Under the pieces are notes generated by a model. The model saw only the letters and a program-made list of their open reading frames with translations, was not told where the DNA came from and did not search any database. Below are positions 1-7,487 of a stretch of 64,000 nucleotides of DNA, piece by piece (within the stretch, counting starts at the first letter, position 1; each line of letters starts with the position of its first letter). A program made the position numbers and the translations under genes. The stretch covers positions 5,072,001 to 5,136,000 of the forward strand of contig CP027224.1 of the NCBI GenBank assembly GCA_002973635.1, given 5' to 3'. This DNA is from Lysinibacillus sp. B2A1 (GTDB lineage: Bacteria > Bacillota > Bacilli > Bacillales_A > Planococcaceae).

Positions 1-93
1 TACGACACGACCATCTCTCGCTTTATACCCACCCATATCACGAAAATTATAGACTGCTTCAAATGGAATAACCTTCACATCAAACGGTTTCAT
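1..93 (-). CDS. Tyrosine/serine phosphatase family protein, N-terminal part only
   Basis: Only the first 31 codons are in the window; the gene runs off the left edge. The start is the ATG at 93, behind a GGGAGGGG ribosome site. The ATG at 97 in another frame stops after five codons. The peptide contains N-F-R-D-M-G-G-Y at residues 16-23, the conserved entry motif of the Y_phosphatase3 / LipA-type dual-specificity phosphatases. The catalytic Cys-x5-Arg loop lies outside the window, so activity cannot be judged. Family assignment rests on this motif alone. Confidence 0.6.
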   Translation of the reverse strand, partial: MKPFDVKVIPFEAVYNFRDMGGYKARDGRVV

Positions 94-204
94 TCATTAC
101 CCCTCCCATAATTGCAAGCATTATTATCTTTATTTTATAGAATGAATCGAAAGAATACCAATTTTTGCACTATGAATTCAAAGATTTATTCACTACTTAA
201 AAAT

Positions 205-246
205 AAAACTCCAACAATCATCCCTTAAAATGATGTTGGAGTTTCA
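205..246 (-). terminator. Rho-independent terminator after the 267-797 gene
   Basis: An 11-bp stem (AAACTCCAACA pairing with TGTTGGAGTTT) is followed on the minus strand by TTTTATTTTT. It lies about 20 bases past the stop of the minus-strand gene at 267. Confidence 0.85.
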
Positions 247-266
247 ATTTGCCAATTACGCTCGCG

Positions 267-797
267 TCATAAATCTTTCTGATTTTCACTTTTTTTATAA
301 AAGCCTTCTAAAAATTGCATTAATTTTTCAAACTCCACCGAAAAAATATCCTGCATACCGAAATATCCCTCACTGTCCCCTATTATATTAGCGAATTTTT
401 TGTAGAGTCGATGGATATATTCATGGTGACGATAGGCATAAAATTGAACTTCCTTTACCTCCTTATGTTCTTCTAAAATATGCTTGAGCATTTGTGAAAA
501 GCCATTAACAAAGGAACGGCTATTTTGATATTCTTTCTTTAATAGAGCGCAATCAATAAAGACAATTTCTTTATTTTTAAAATGATCCTCCCGTAATCCC
601 AACGTATAGCTAGCTGCCGCGATTACTTCCTGTTGAGCATTATAAAAAAGAAGTAGATTTGTTTCTTCTATCATGATTGATAAACTTCCTAGAGTCTCCA
701 AAATAGGATACATATCATCAAACATATTTCTGTTTTGCAAAAAGAAAATCGCAAACTTTTCATAATCCTGTTCTGTCTTACATTTCATTATATGCAT
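267..797 (-). CDS. Hypothetical protein, possibly GNAT-like
   Basis: A 176-residue soluble protein with a good ribosome site (AAGGAGGGTG) before ATG 797. The middle section (about residues 55-110) has the strand-strand-helix pattern seen in GNAT acetyltransferases, including a region where an acetyl-CoA loop would lie, but there is no clear R/Q-x-x-G-x-G/A loop. It sits 16 bases downstream of the aminopeptidase gene on the same strand and is probably cotranscribed with it. The function is unknown; a degenerate acetyltransferase fold is only a guess. Confidence 0.6.
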   Translation of the reverse strand: MHIMKCKTEQDYEKFAIFFLQNRNMFDDMYPILETLGSLSIMIEETNLLLFYNAQQEVIAAASYTLGLREDHFKNKEIVFIDCALLKKEYQNSRSFVNGFSQMLKHILEEHKEVKEVQFYAYRHHEYIHRLYKKFANIIGDSEGYFGMQDIFSVEFEKLMQFLEGFYKKSENQKDL

Positions 798-813
798 TCA
801 TCTCACCCTCCTT

Positions 814-2046
814 CTAATCGGTAAATTTAGATACCCATTTTCCATGCATCAAAATTGGTTCCATTGAGCCGTCATCATGAACACCATTCACTTGTAAATG
901 CTGGGAGCCAATCATAAAATCAACATGGATTATACTAGAATTAATACTATTTTCATGATCTACTCTATCTTCCTCTTTCAAGCCTGATGTATATGCCTGC
1001 CCAATCGCTAAATGACAGGATGCATTCTCATCCAATAAAGCATGGTAAAAAATAAGATTACTTGCTGAGATAACAGAGTCATGGGGCACTAATGCAACCT
1101 CACCAATATATTTTGCTCCCTCATCTTTATGCAAAATACCATTTAACACATCCAGCCCTTTTTCTGCACTACAATCAATAATCTCTCCATCTTTAAAAGT
1201 AAGGGTAAAATCATCAATTACCTGCCCTTCATAAACTAATGGCTTTGTATTTTTAACGACTCCATTAACACCCGTTTTAAGTGGTGTTGTATAAATCTCT
1301 TCTGTTGGCATATTACAAATAAATGGTGTTCCATTGTCATTTGTTTCTAAGCCATTCAACCAATAATGATTTTTTGGTAATTCGATTTTTAAGTCTGTGC
1401 CTTCACAGATAAAATGTAAATATTGAAAATGCTTATTGTTTAATAATGCTGCCCTTTTATTTAATTCTTCTATATGCTGCTCCCATGCTGCTATTGGATT
1501 TTCATTATCCAATTTCATTATCTTAAAAAACTCCTCCCATAGCTGTTCTAGTCCATCCTTTGGCACCATATGAGGAAAGATAGACTCTGCCCATTTCTCC
1601 GTAGGATAAGCAACAACAGTCCAGCTCACTTGCATGCTGATCAATTTTTCAGTAAAGGATCGGAAGGCAATTGCCGAAGCATATTCAGCTTTTTCTACTT
1701 TAATGGGATCGATTCCCTCCATATTTTGCAGATGAGGTGAAATAATATAAAGAAAGGCAGCACCATCACTTGCCAGCTCTTCGTAACCTTTTACAAGCCA
1801 ATCGGGTGTATATCCCAACCCCTGTTCTGACATTAATTCGCATTCAATGCGAGCCAGCTCTTCGTCAATCCATTTTACATAAACAAAATGCGCGCCATTG
1901 AGATAAGCATATCGACAAATTCTTCTGACAAAATCAGCAGCAGTAATAGATGCAGAAATTACTAATGTCTGCCCCTGTTGAATATTTATTCCTACTTTTA
2001 TAATTAACTCCGCATACTGCTCTACCTTATGTTCAAACGTTTTCAT
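814..2046 (-). CDS. ampS: Aminopeptidase, M29 family
   Basis: A 410-residue cytoplasmic metallo-aminopeptidase that removes N-terminal residues from peptides. The length is typical of M29 enzymes (AmpS, aminopeptidase T). Expected metal-site segments are present: N-M-P-T-E-E-I-Y near residue 245, Y-I-G-E-V-A-L-V-P near 313, a His/Tyr region (H-A-L-L-D-E-N-A-S-C-H) near 335-350, and H-V-D-F-M-I-G near 374. The ATG at 2046 has GGGAG ten bases upstream. It lies between the ABC exporter genes and the hypothetical gene, all on the minus strand with short gaps. Family is secure; substrate range is not shown. Confidence 0.93.
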   Translation of the reverse strand: MKTFEHKVEQYAELIIKVGINIQQGQTLVISASITAADFVRRICRYAYLNGAHFVYVKWIDEELARIECELMSEQGLGYTPDWLVKGYEELASDGAAFLYIISPHLQNMEGIDPIKVEKAEYASAIAFRSFTEKLISMQVSWTVVAYPTEKWAESIFPHMVPKDGLEQLWEEFFKIMKLDNENPIAAWEQHIEELNKRAALLNNKHFQYLHFICEGTDLKIELPKNHYWLNGLETNDNGTPFICNMPTEEIYTTPLKTGVNGVVKNTKPLVYEGQVIDDFTLTFKDGEIIDCSAEKGLDVLNGILHKDEGAKYIGEVALVPHDSVISASNLIFYHALLDENASCHLAIGQAYTSGLKEEDRVDHENSINSSIIHVDFMIGSQHLQVNGVHDDGSMEPILMHGKWVSKFTD

Positions 2047-2067
2047 TTTATATTAACTCCCTATTAT

Positions 2068-2826
2068 TTATTGAACGCGCCAATGTATTTTTTTACTAAT
2101 CAATAGATAGGAAATACATGAAAAAATGATTAAAATAAATACTTCTTTAAATAAAGATACTGTCCACCCTACAGTAAGCATCTCATGGAGAATATTCGCG
2201 ACATACGTTGTTGGCAGCACATAGGAAATCCATTGAAGAATCCTCGGAAGATCGGTTATTTCTATCATAACTGGAGTTAAAAAAGTGACAAACATCAATA
2301 AAAATTGAGCGACAATATTTGTGAATTGCGGATTTGGCGATAAAAATCCCATTAGTACACCAATTCCTACTACACTAAAGATCGCCAATAGTGCTACTGG
2401 CAGTAGAAGCCATTCGAAATGGAGACTCACACCATAAATACGCTGGCCTAAAATAAATACGATGATAAAGGATGGTAGGGAGGTTAAAATTCCGTAAAAT
2501 AACAAGGATAATATGAAATTAACTTTACGGATGGGAAGTGATGCGTAATATGTAAAATAGCCTCCAAATTTTTGATAGGAGATATCCTGTCCTAAAATAT
2601 TCATCCCCATTAACAGAATACTAAAAACCATATTTCCAATAATTAATCGTGCCAACTGTTCTTGACTGGATTCTCCTAGTAGAAAATTAAGGAAAACTAA
2701 AGTGACTATTGGAAATATTGCAGACATAGCAATAATCCACCATAATTGGTGGCGTACAATGGCGATTTGTATTCGAAAGAGGATAAACAATTCAATAAAA
2801 AATTGAGTGAAGGGGTTTGTTGTCAT
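2068..2826 (-). CDS. ABC-2 type transporter permease
   Basis: A 252-residue integral membrane protein with about six predicted membrane segments and a cytoplasmic N-terminus, as in ABC-2 permeases (DrrB/NatB type). It starts three bases after the stop of the ATPase gene, so the two are translationally linked and should form one exporter. A likely role is export of a small molecule, drug or peptide, but the sequence does not show the substrate. The tiny ORFs upstream of the ATPase gene are the only local hint of a cargo. Confidence 0.88.
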   Translation of the reverse strand: MTTNPFTQFFIELFILFRIQIAIVRHQLWWIIAMSAIFPIVTLVFLNFLLGESSQEQLARLIIGNMVFSILLMGMNILGQDISYQKFGGYFTYYASLPIRKVNFILSLLFYGILTSLPSFIIVFILGQRIYGVSLHFEWLLLPVALLAIFSVVGIGVLMGFLSPNPQFTNIVAQFLLMFVTFLTPVMIEITDLPRILQWISYVLPTTYVANILHEMLTVGWTVSLFKEVFILIIFSCISYLLISKKIHWRVQ

Positions 2827-2829
2827 TCG

Positions 2830-3768
2830 CTATTCACTCCTCTGTTGCTCTTGAAGCATAGAATAGACATCCTCTAGACTTGGTGGTAGCAGTGAGTATT
2901 GGCTAATGTTTAATGTCTCATCCTGTATCAAATCAATAACTGTACGAATAGTATTTTTTTCAATTAGCATTGAAAGCTTGGCATCCTCTACTAATTCCAT
3001 TTTCCCGAAAACTTCAAGACTGTCTTGGACTTTTTGAATAGAAGCTTCCTGCGCATAAATTTCTAAACGCATTCGTTGATCCACCTTTCTCTTCAGCTTC
3101 TCCACATGATCAATGGCTAAAAGCCTTCCATTATCTATAACAGCTACACGATGTACAACTTTTTCAGCTTCCAAAATATTGTGAGTCACCAAAATAATTG
3201 TTGTGCCCCTGTGATTAAGCTCACGGATGATTTCCCACACTAATTTCCGTTTTAATGGATCTAGCTCATTTGTAGGTTCATCCAGAATGATGACCGATGC
3301 CTGCCCAATCAAAGTCGTTCCCAAGCTAATAAGCCTTCTTTGTCCTCCGGAAAGTTTAGATACTAGCTTATTTCGATATGTCTCCATGCCTAAACGCAGC
3401 AGAATGCCCTCCGTCTGCTGCTTTGCTTCCTTTTTAGATAAGCCCTTTAATCTTCCCGTAAAATAAATGGCTTCCCATGTTTTTAAAAATGATAATGCAA
3501 AGGTCTCTTGTGAATAATAAGCGATTTGCTGAATGACATCCTTTGTATTTCTGGATACTTCCTGTCCTTGAAATTTCACTGATCCTTCTGCAGGTGCTAA
3601 TTGACCAATCATTTGCTTTATCAATGTTGTTTTTCCTGCCCCGTTTGGTCCTAAAATTCCAATGATTTCTCCTTTATATATGGTCAGTGAAATGCCATCA
3701 TTCGCTTTATACCTTCCTTTTTTGTAGTAAAAAGTTACATTTTCTAACTCATATACTGGTTCAAGCAT
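2830..3768 (-). CDS. ABC transporter ATP-binding protein
   Basis: A 312-residue ATPase of the DrrA/NatA/CcmA type that powers the permease encoded next to it. The Walker A motif G-P-N-G-A-G-K-T-T is at residues 40-48, the L-S-G-G-Q signature near 139, and Walker B (I-I-L-D-E-P-T) near 160. The C-terminal 90 residues form the extra domain usual in this subfamily. The ribosome site is GGGAAGG. The upstream leader holds a hairpin (3806-3830) and two small ORFs, so the exporter may be expressed together with a peptide. Confidence 0.93.
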   Translation of the reverse strand: MLEPVYELENVTFYYKKGRYKANDGISLTIYKGEIIGILGPNGAGKTTLIKQMIGQLAPAEGSVKFQGQEVSRNTKDVIQQIAYYSQETFALSFLKTWEAIYFTGRLKGLSKKEAKQQTEGILLRLGMETYRNKLVSKLSGGQRRLISLGTTLIGQASVIILDEPTNELDPLKRKLVWEIIRELNHRGTTIILVTHNILEAEKVVHRVAVIDNGRLLAIDHVEKLKRKVDQRMRLEIYAQEASIQKVQDSLEVFGKMELVEDAKLSMLIEKNTIRTVIDLIQDETLNISQYSLLPPSLEDVYSMLQEQQRSE

Positions 3769-3805
3769 ACTAAACAGCCTTCCCTGTTAAAATTTTGATA
3801 GATGG

Positions 3806-3830
3806 AGGTCTGACCAAATAAGCCAGACCT
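3806..3830 (-). other. Leader hairpin between small ORFs and exporter
   Basis: A perfect 7-bp stem (AGGTCTG with CAGACCT) with an 11-base loop lies between the 20-codon ORF and the ABC ATPase start. It has no T-run on the minus strand, so it looks like a processing or partial-attenuation hairpin rather than a full terminator. A similar layout is common between small peptide genes and their transporters. Confidence 0.5.
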
Positions 3831-3839
3831 TCAAACAAA

Positions 3840-3902
3840 TTATCTACCTATAGGTACTTTATCGCCCGTACGAGACGGATATGATGGTGGTGGAAACATC
3901 AT
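3840..3902 (-). CDS. Small ORF, 20 aa, upstream of ABC exporter
   Basis: ATG-ATG at 3902 is preceded by GAGGTGA at 7 bases. The 20-residue product is proline-rich at the start (M-M-F-P-P-P-S-Y-P) and ends V-P-I-G-R. It overlaps the 32-codon ORF in another frame, so initiation could be coupled to translation of that ORF. It is followed by a hairpin and then the exporter genes. I do not recognise a family. It could be an exported peptide, a leader peptide, or not translated at all. Confidence 0.4.
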   Translation of the reverse strand: MMFPPPSYPSRTGDKVPIGR

Positions 3903-3957
3903 TACTTTTCACCTCATCTTCCATTGAAGAAATAAGAAGGTCAATCACAGTTATCAT
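3859..3957 (-). CDS. Small ORF, 32 aa, with strong ribosome site
   Basis: ATG 3957 follows GAAGGAGAGGGG at good spacing. The 32-residue product begins M-I-T-V-I-D-L-L-I-S-S and is acidic in the middle. Part of its ribosome site can pair in a local hairpin (CCTTCA with TGAAGG), which may modulate initiation. It overlaps the 20-codon ORF out of frame and has no recognised relatives. Its position between a possible direct-repeat operator and the exporter genes suggests a regulatory or peptide-encoding leader. Confidence 0.4.
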   Translation of the reverse strand: MITVIDLLISSMEDEVKSNDVSTTIISVSYGR

Positions 3958-3991
3958 GTAAAAAACCCCTCTCCTTCAAAATACATTCTGA

Positions 3992-4010
3992 AGGTTAAAA
4001 TTAGGTTAAA
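3992..4010 (-). promoter_or_regulatory. Direct repeats, 11-bp period, upstream of small ORFs
   Basis: On the minus strand TTTAACCT occurs twice at exactly 11 bp, one helical turn, just upstream of the small ORFs and exporter. Direct repeats at one-turn spacing are typical binding sites for response regulators. No regulator gene is adjacent, and I could not place a convincing -10 box. Confidence 0.3.
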
Positions 4011-4066
4011 AAATGCAGTTTTTTTTCAAAAAACAACAAAAAAACTGCCCTTATTTAGGACAGTTT

Positions 4067-4783
4067 CACAGTGTTGAAAAATTAAATAGTCAAGGGACTC
4101 TTTGTGAATATTTAGTCAAAATGAAGGTGATTTCCGTTCCAGGCTACTCGCTTTGCCGCTGACGCTTCGCTTTCGCGCAGAGCAAGGCTTCCTGTGGGCG
4201 AGCGACGAGCCGCTTCCTGCGCTGACGCTCCGTGCAGGGTCTCGTCTGTCTCGCTATCCCACGGGAGTCGAGTAGCCTTGCACTCCAATCAGCGATAGTG
4301 TAGAACTTTAAATATTTTCTTCCCTCAAAAGAAAAGTAAAGTAAAAGCATGTTACTCACCATCATTAAATGGATAGAATATTGGTCAATTCTACAGCTGT
4401 TAACCTACATTTTATGCGTAAAACTACTTTGACACTTTACATAAAGTACTCCTCTGTTTTCGCATAGAAAAATGTTATCAAAGCTCCATTTTTGCACAAT
4501 ATAGTGATGGCTAAGACTTCAAATTTATCACTATATATTTGTGTAAATTGCCAGAAGAAAATACTATGAGCAAAGGTTGATTGGAGTGTAAACTGAGTGA
4601 CTCCACGGGGATTCAGCGTCACAGATGAGACCCTGGAGCGAGCAATGTGAGTGAAGCGGCTCATCGGACGCCCCCAGGAAAGCACTCAGTCGGAACGGAG
4701 ATCAACCCCTCATTTTGAAAAAGGGCTATACTTTTTAATTTGTCACCCTGATTTCATTGACATAATAGTATTTCAACAACATG
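4067..4783. repeat. Long structured repeat, copy A (717 bp), flanked by duplicated palindrome
   Basis: This copy matches 57737-58595 in inverted orientation. Ends are imperfect inverted repeats (CACAGTGTTGAAA on the left; CATGTTGTTGAAA read inward from the right). It lies exactly between two 25-bp palindromes (4042-4066 and 4784-4808) that differ by one base. Inside are two large imperfect hairpin arms, 4141-4278 (AGGCTACTCG with CGAGTAGCCT) and 4592-4690 (ACTGAGTG with CACTCAGT), separated by an AT-rich spacer. The arms resemble each other with compensating changes. There is no credible protein gene; ORFs within it are by-products of GC-rich hairpin DNA. Confidence 0.85.
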
Positions 4784-4821
4784 AAACTGTCCTTATTTAG
4801 GACAGTTTGAAGGTTTAGATT

Positions 4822-4953
4822 TTATTTAAATAGCTCAGGATAAACTGCTTTTGCTATAGCTCAGAGACTTCGTATTTGCCGCATATCCTCCTGCTTCGGA
4901 AGAGTAGCTATACGTTCAAATAAAGGTTGATCTCCTGGTTTGTACAGCTCATA
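4822..4953 (-). pseudogene. C-terminal gene fragment with in-frame TGA
   Basis: Reading the minus strand from 4953, 30 codons (beginning Y-E-L-Y-K-P-G-D-Q-P-L-F) lead to a TGA at 4861-4863. The same frame then continues A-I-A-K-A-V-Y-P-E-L-F-K to a TAA. There is no start codon context, and a TAA precedes the fragment. The composition is protein-like, so this looks like the decayed end of a gene, perhaps cut off by the adjacent repeat. I do not recognise the family. Confidence 0.4.
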
Positions 4954-5068
4954 TTACCTTACATAATATGTAATAAAAAAATCTTCAATATTTGCAATGG
5001 TCTACCATTATAATTCCTGTACTTACGATTTCTCGTCGAATTCCCGATCATACTATCTTTAGTAATAT

Positions 5069-5614
5069 TTATAGGATTTTTTCAATAGCCTGCTCGATAT
5101 CAAGCTGAGAATCCGTAGGCTCAAAGCGTGACACTGTTTTGCCATTTACATCGATTAAGAATTTTGTAAAGTTCCAACGGATATTACGGCCCTCTAAAAA
5201 ACTAGGCGCTATTTGAAGTATTGATTCTGCAAGCATTTTTTCCTGCATGTTTGCTTTTCCAAAGGAGCGATAATCGACCTCGTGCTTTAAATAATTAAAC
5301 AGTGGATGTGTTGCATCTCCATTGACCTGCACTATCTCAAAAATCGGGAATGTTACACCATAGTTAACCTGACAAAGATGTGTAGTTTGCTCACCATCCT
5401 CAGGGTTTTGATTTCCAAATTGATCGCAGGGGAAGCCTAACACAACAAAATTCTCCTTGCCATATTTGTCGTACATTTTTTGCAAGTCTTCGAACTGATA
5501 TGTAAAACGACATTGATTAGCTGTATTAACAATTAGCAGTGTTTTTCCTCGGTAGGTCTCCATTGATAAAATCTCACCATTTGGCTTCTTTACTAAATAA
5601 TTATAAATACTCAT
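5069..5614 (-). CDS. bsaA: Glutathione-peroxidase family thiol peroxidase
   Basis: A 181-residue thioredoxin-fold peroxidase that reduces hydroperoxides, in bacteria of this group most likely with thioredoxin or bacillithiol rather than glutathione. The peroxidatic cysteine is C35 in N-T-A-N-Q-C-R-F-T; the conserved G-F-P-C-D-Q-F region and the W-N-F-T-K-F-L motif follow. The residue is cysteine, not selenocysteine. The start at 5614 follows AAGGGG. It appears monocistronic. The family is secure. Confidence 0.93.
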   Translation of the reverse strand: MSIYNYLVKKPNGEILSMETYRGKTLLIVNTANQCRFTYQFEDLQKMYDKYGKENFVVLGFPCDQFGNQNPEDGEQTTHLCQVNYGVTFPIFEIVQVNGDATHPLFNYLKHEVDYRSFGKANMQEKMLAESILQIAPSFLEGRNIRWNFTKFLIDVNGKTVSRFEPTDSQLDIEQAIEKIL

Positions 5615-5704
5615 GTTTTAATCCCCTTACTTTTTTCCTACATTATAGTAAACTTCCTTCTACTCACAAAAGGATTTGCATTAAAAAAAGCCATTCCATT
5701 ACTT

Positions 5705-6256
5705 TTAACGGATGGCTGCCCTATATTTCTTTTTGTTTTTCATATCTTGCTCTTCCTCAATTAAACGTTTCACAATGTCCAGCACCTTAGGATTATTCGT
5801 GGCATCATATAATTTCTTAAAAGATACTACAATATCATAACGTATTAATGTTGAATGTTTTTCATCTAGACATGTCTGAAACCTTTTAGCCAAATAGGAA
5901 ACGACTAAATCCCGTTGTACCTGCCCTGCTAACCCTATTTTCCAAATGGCCTGTAGAGTATGCCTTACCGTTTCAATTCTTTCATCATAAGTTACAGCCC
6001 AAATCTTTAAGAAGTCTTCCAATACTCTTTCTTCTGGATCACTTTTAGCTGCTAATGCGCATAAAAATTGTGCTGCAAGCGCGCGCATATGACCATCTTT
6101 ATATGTAAGAGCTTGAACAAGTTGTTCCCAAACTGCATATGTCCAATCAACTGGTTCCTGCATAATTTTCATTAATTCTTCGTAAGATGCATATTGAATT
6201 TCATGGTCACGCTCTGTTAAATTACTAAAAAGCTGCAAAATTTCTTTTTCCATCAT
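5705..6256 (-). CDS. HEAT-like helical repeat protein
   Basis: A 183-residue, almost wholly helical soluble protein without Cys-rich or catalytic motifs. The spacing of paired helices (for example residues 20-75 and 80-140) resembles HEAT/armadillo repeats, which act as protein-binding scaffolds. It starts at 6256 after GGTAGGGATGA and is divergent from the YtvI-like gene. The specific function is not recognisable. Confidence 0.7.
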   Translation of the reverse strand: MMEKEILQLFSNLTERDHEIQYASYEELMKIMQEPVDWTYAVWEQLVQALTYKDGHMRALAAQFLCALAAKSDPEERVLEDFLKIWAVTYDERIETVRHTLQAIWKIGLAGQVQRDLVVSYLAKRFQTCLDEKHSTLIRYDIVVSFKKLYDATNNPKVLDIVKRLIEEEQDMKNKKKYRAAIR

Positions 6257-6334
6257 TCATCCCTACCTTTATTGTGTCAGAACGTAAAATTTTTATGGTA
6301 CACTTATATTAATTTGCGTAAAGAAGGTGAATAT

Positions 6335-7393
6335 ATGAATAAATTAAATACTAGGAAACTGATTTTTAGATTGATAATGATTATTTCTATAATTGCAGCT
6401 GCATATTTTATTATCCCTGTTTCTGTACCGATCATCTTAGCAGGTGTCACTGCATTTTTTTTAGAGCCAATTGTTATGTTCTTTAAACGGCAATGGAAAA
6501 TGTCACGGAAAATTGCAGTTGCTGTTATTTACATAGTGAGTGTTATCCTAATTACTATTATTTGTTACTTTACGATTACACAACTTATGTCTCAAATAAT
6601 ATTAGTTTCAAAGCAAGCTCCCTACTATATTTCAAAGCTATCAGAAATGTGGCTAACTATGCAAGAAAACATTTCTAAATACACAGAAGACTTTCCACCT
6701 GAAGTAAGTGCCTCGCTTCAAAATACAACGATGGATTTCATTAAGAAAATTGAAGAATCTTTTTTGAATTTCTTTAATTATACCAAAGTTACAGCCTTCT
6801 TTTCAGAAATTCCAAGCCTATTCATTAGTCTTCTCGTATATATGATTGCTCTCTTTCTATTTATGCTAGATCTGCCTAAATTAAAACAGATCACTTATAA
6901 ATATTTGAAGCCTAGCACAGCAAACAAATTAAAGATTATTTTAAATCGCTTAAAGGATGCTATTTTTGGTTATATGAAGGCACATTTATTTGTTAGTTTT
7001 ATCATTGGTGGCGTCACACTAATCGGCCTTTTATTAATTCAACCTAAATATGCTGTAACAATGACCATCATTATATGGATCATTGACATTATTCCTTTCC
7101 TTGGTTCCATTATTATCTTGGCACCCTGGGCACTTTATCACCTACTGATAGGAAATATATCTATCGCTGTAAAATTATTCATCTTAGCAGCTATTTTACT
7201 CATTATTCGTCGAGTAGTCGAGCCTAAATTAATGGGAGACCATATTGGGTTATCCACTTTACCAACATTAATAGCTATGTTTATCGGTCTACAATTATTT
7301 GGTGTTATAGGGTTACTTGCTGGACCCTTCGTTATTATTTTCTTCGTTGCATTAAAAGAAACAGGTATTATCAAATTGAATTTTAAACTTTAA
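6335..7393 (+). CDS. ytvI: AI-2E family permease, YtvI-like
   Basis: A 352-residue membrane protein with seven to eight predicted membrane segments and the C-terminal core (I-D-I-I-P-F-L-G-S, then V-E-P-K-L-M-G) characteristic of the AI-2E/UPF0118 family. Length and pattern best fit YtvI, a sporulation-associated member; transport substrate is unknown. The start is placed at ATG 6335 behind AAGAAGGTGA; an upstream in-frame ATG at 6272 would add 21 unlikely residues and lacks a ribosome site. It ends at a terminator shared with the convergent wall-hydrolase gene. Confidence 0.82.
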   Translation: MNKLNTRKLIFRLIMIISIIAAAYFIIPVSVPIILAGVTAFFLEPIVMFFKRQWKMSRKIAVAVIYIVSVILITIICYFTITQLMSQIILVSKQAPYYISKLSEMWLTMQENISKYTEDFPPEVSASLQNTTMDFIKKIEESFLNFFNYTKVTAFFSEIPSLFISLLVYMIALFLFMLDLPKLKQITYKYLKPSTANKLKIILNRLKDAIFGYMKAHLFVSFIIGGVTLIGLLLIQPKYAVTMTIIIWIIDIIPFLGSIIILAPWALYHLLIGNISIAVKLFILAAILLIIRRVVEPKLMGDHIGLSTLPTLIAMFIGLQLFGVIGLLAGPFVIIFFVALKETGIIKLNFKL

Positions 7394-7418
7394 TCATGTG
7401 TAAGAAATAATGTATCAA

Positions 7419-7457
7419 AAAAAAGGCCATCTTTGTAAAACAAAGATGACCTTTTTG
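7419..7457. terminator. Bidirectional terminator
   Basis: A long stem (AAAAAGGCCATCTTTG with CAAAGATGACCTTTTTG, one mismatch) with A-run before and T-run after lies between the convergent YtvI-like and wall-hydrolase genes. Confidence 0.9.
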
Positions 7458-7487
7458 TTAATTCAATCGTCTATATATTAGCTGAGC

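Noticed and set aside
4144..4685. ORFs of 73 and 82 codons inside long repeat A
   Set aside because: They are read through GC-rich hairpin arms, have no ribosome site and are broken or shifted in copy B.
4861..4863. In-frame TGA as a selenocysteine codon
   Set aside because: There is no start, no recognisable selenoprotein motif, and the neighbouring glutathione-peroxidase-type gene uses cysteine.
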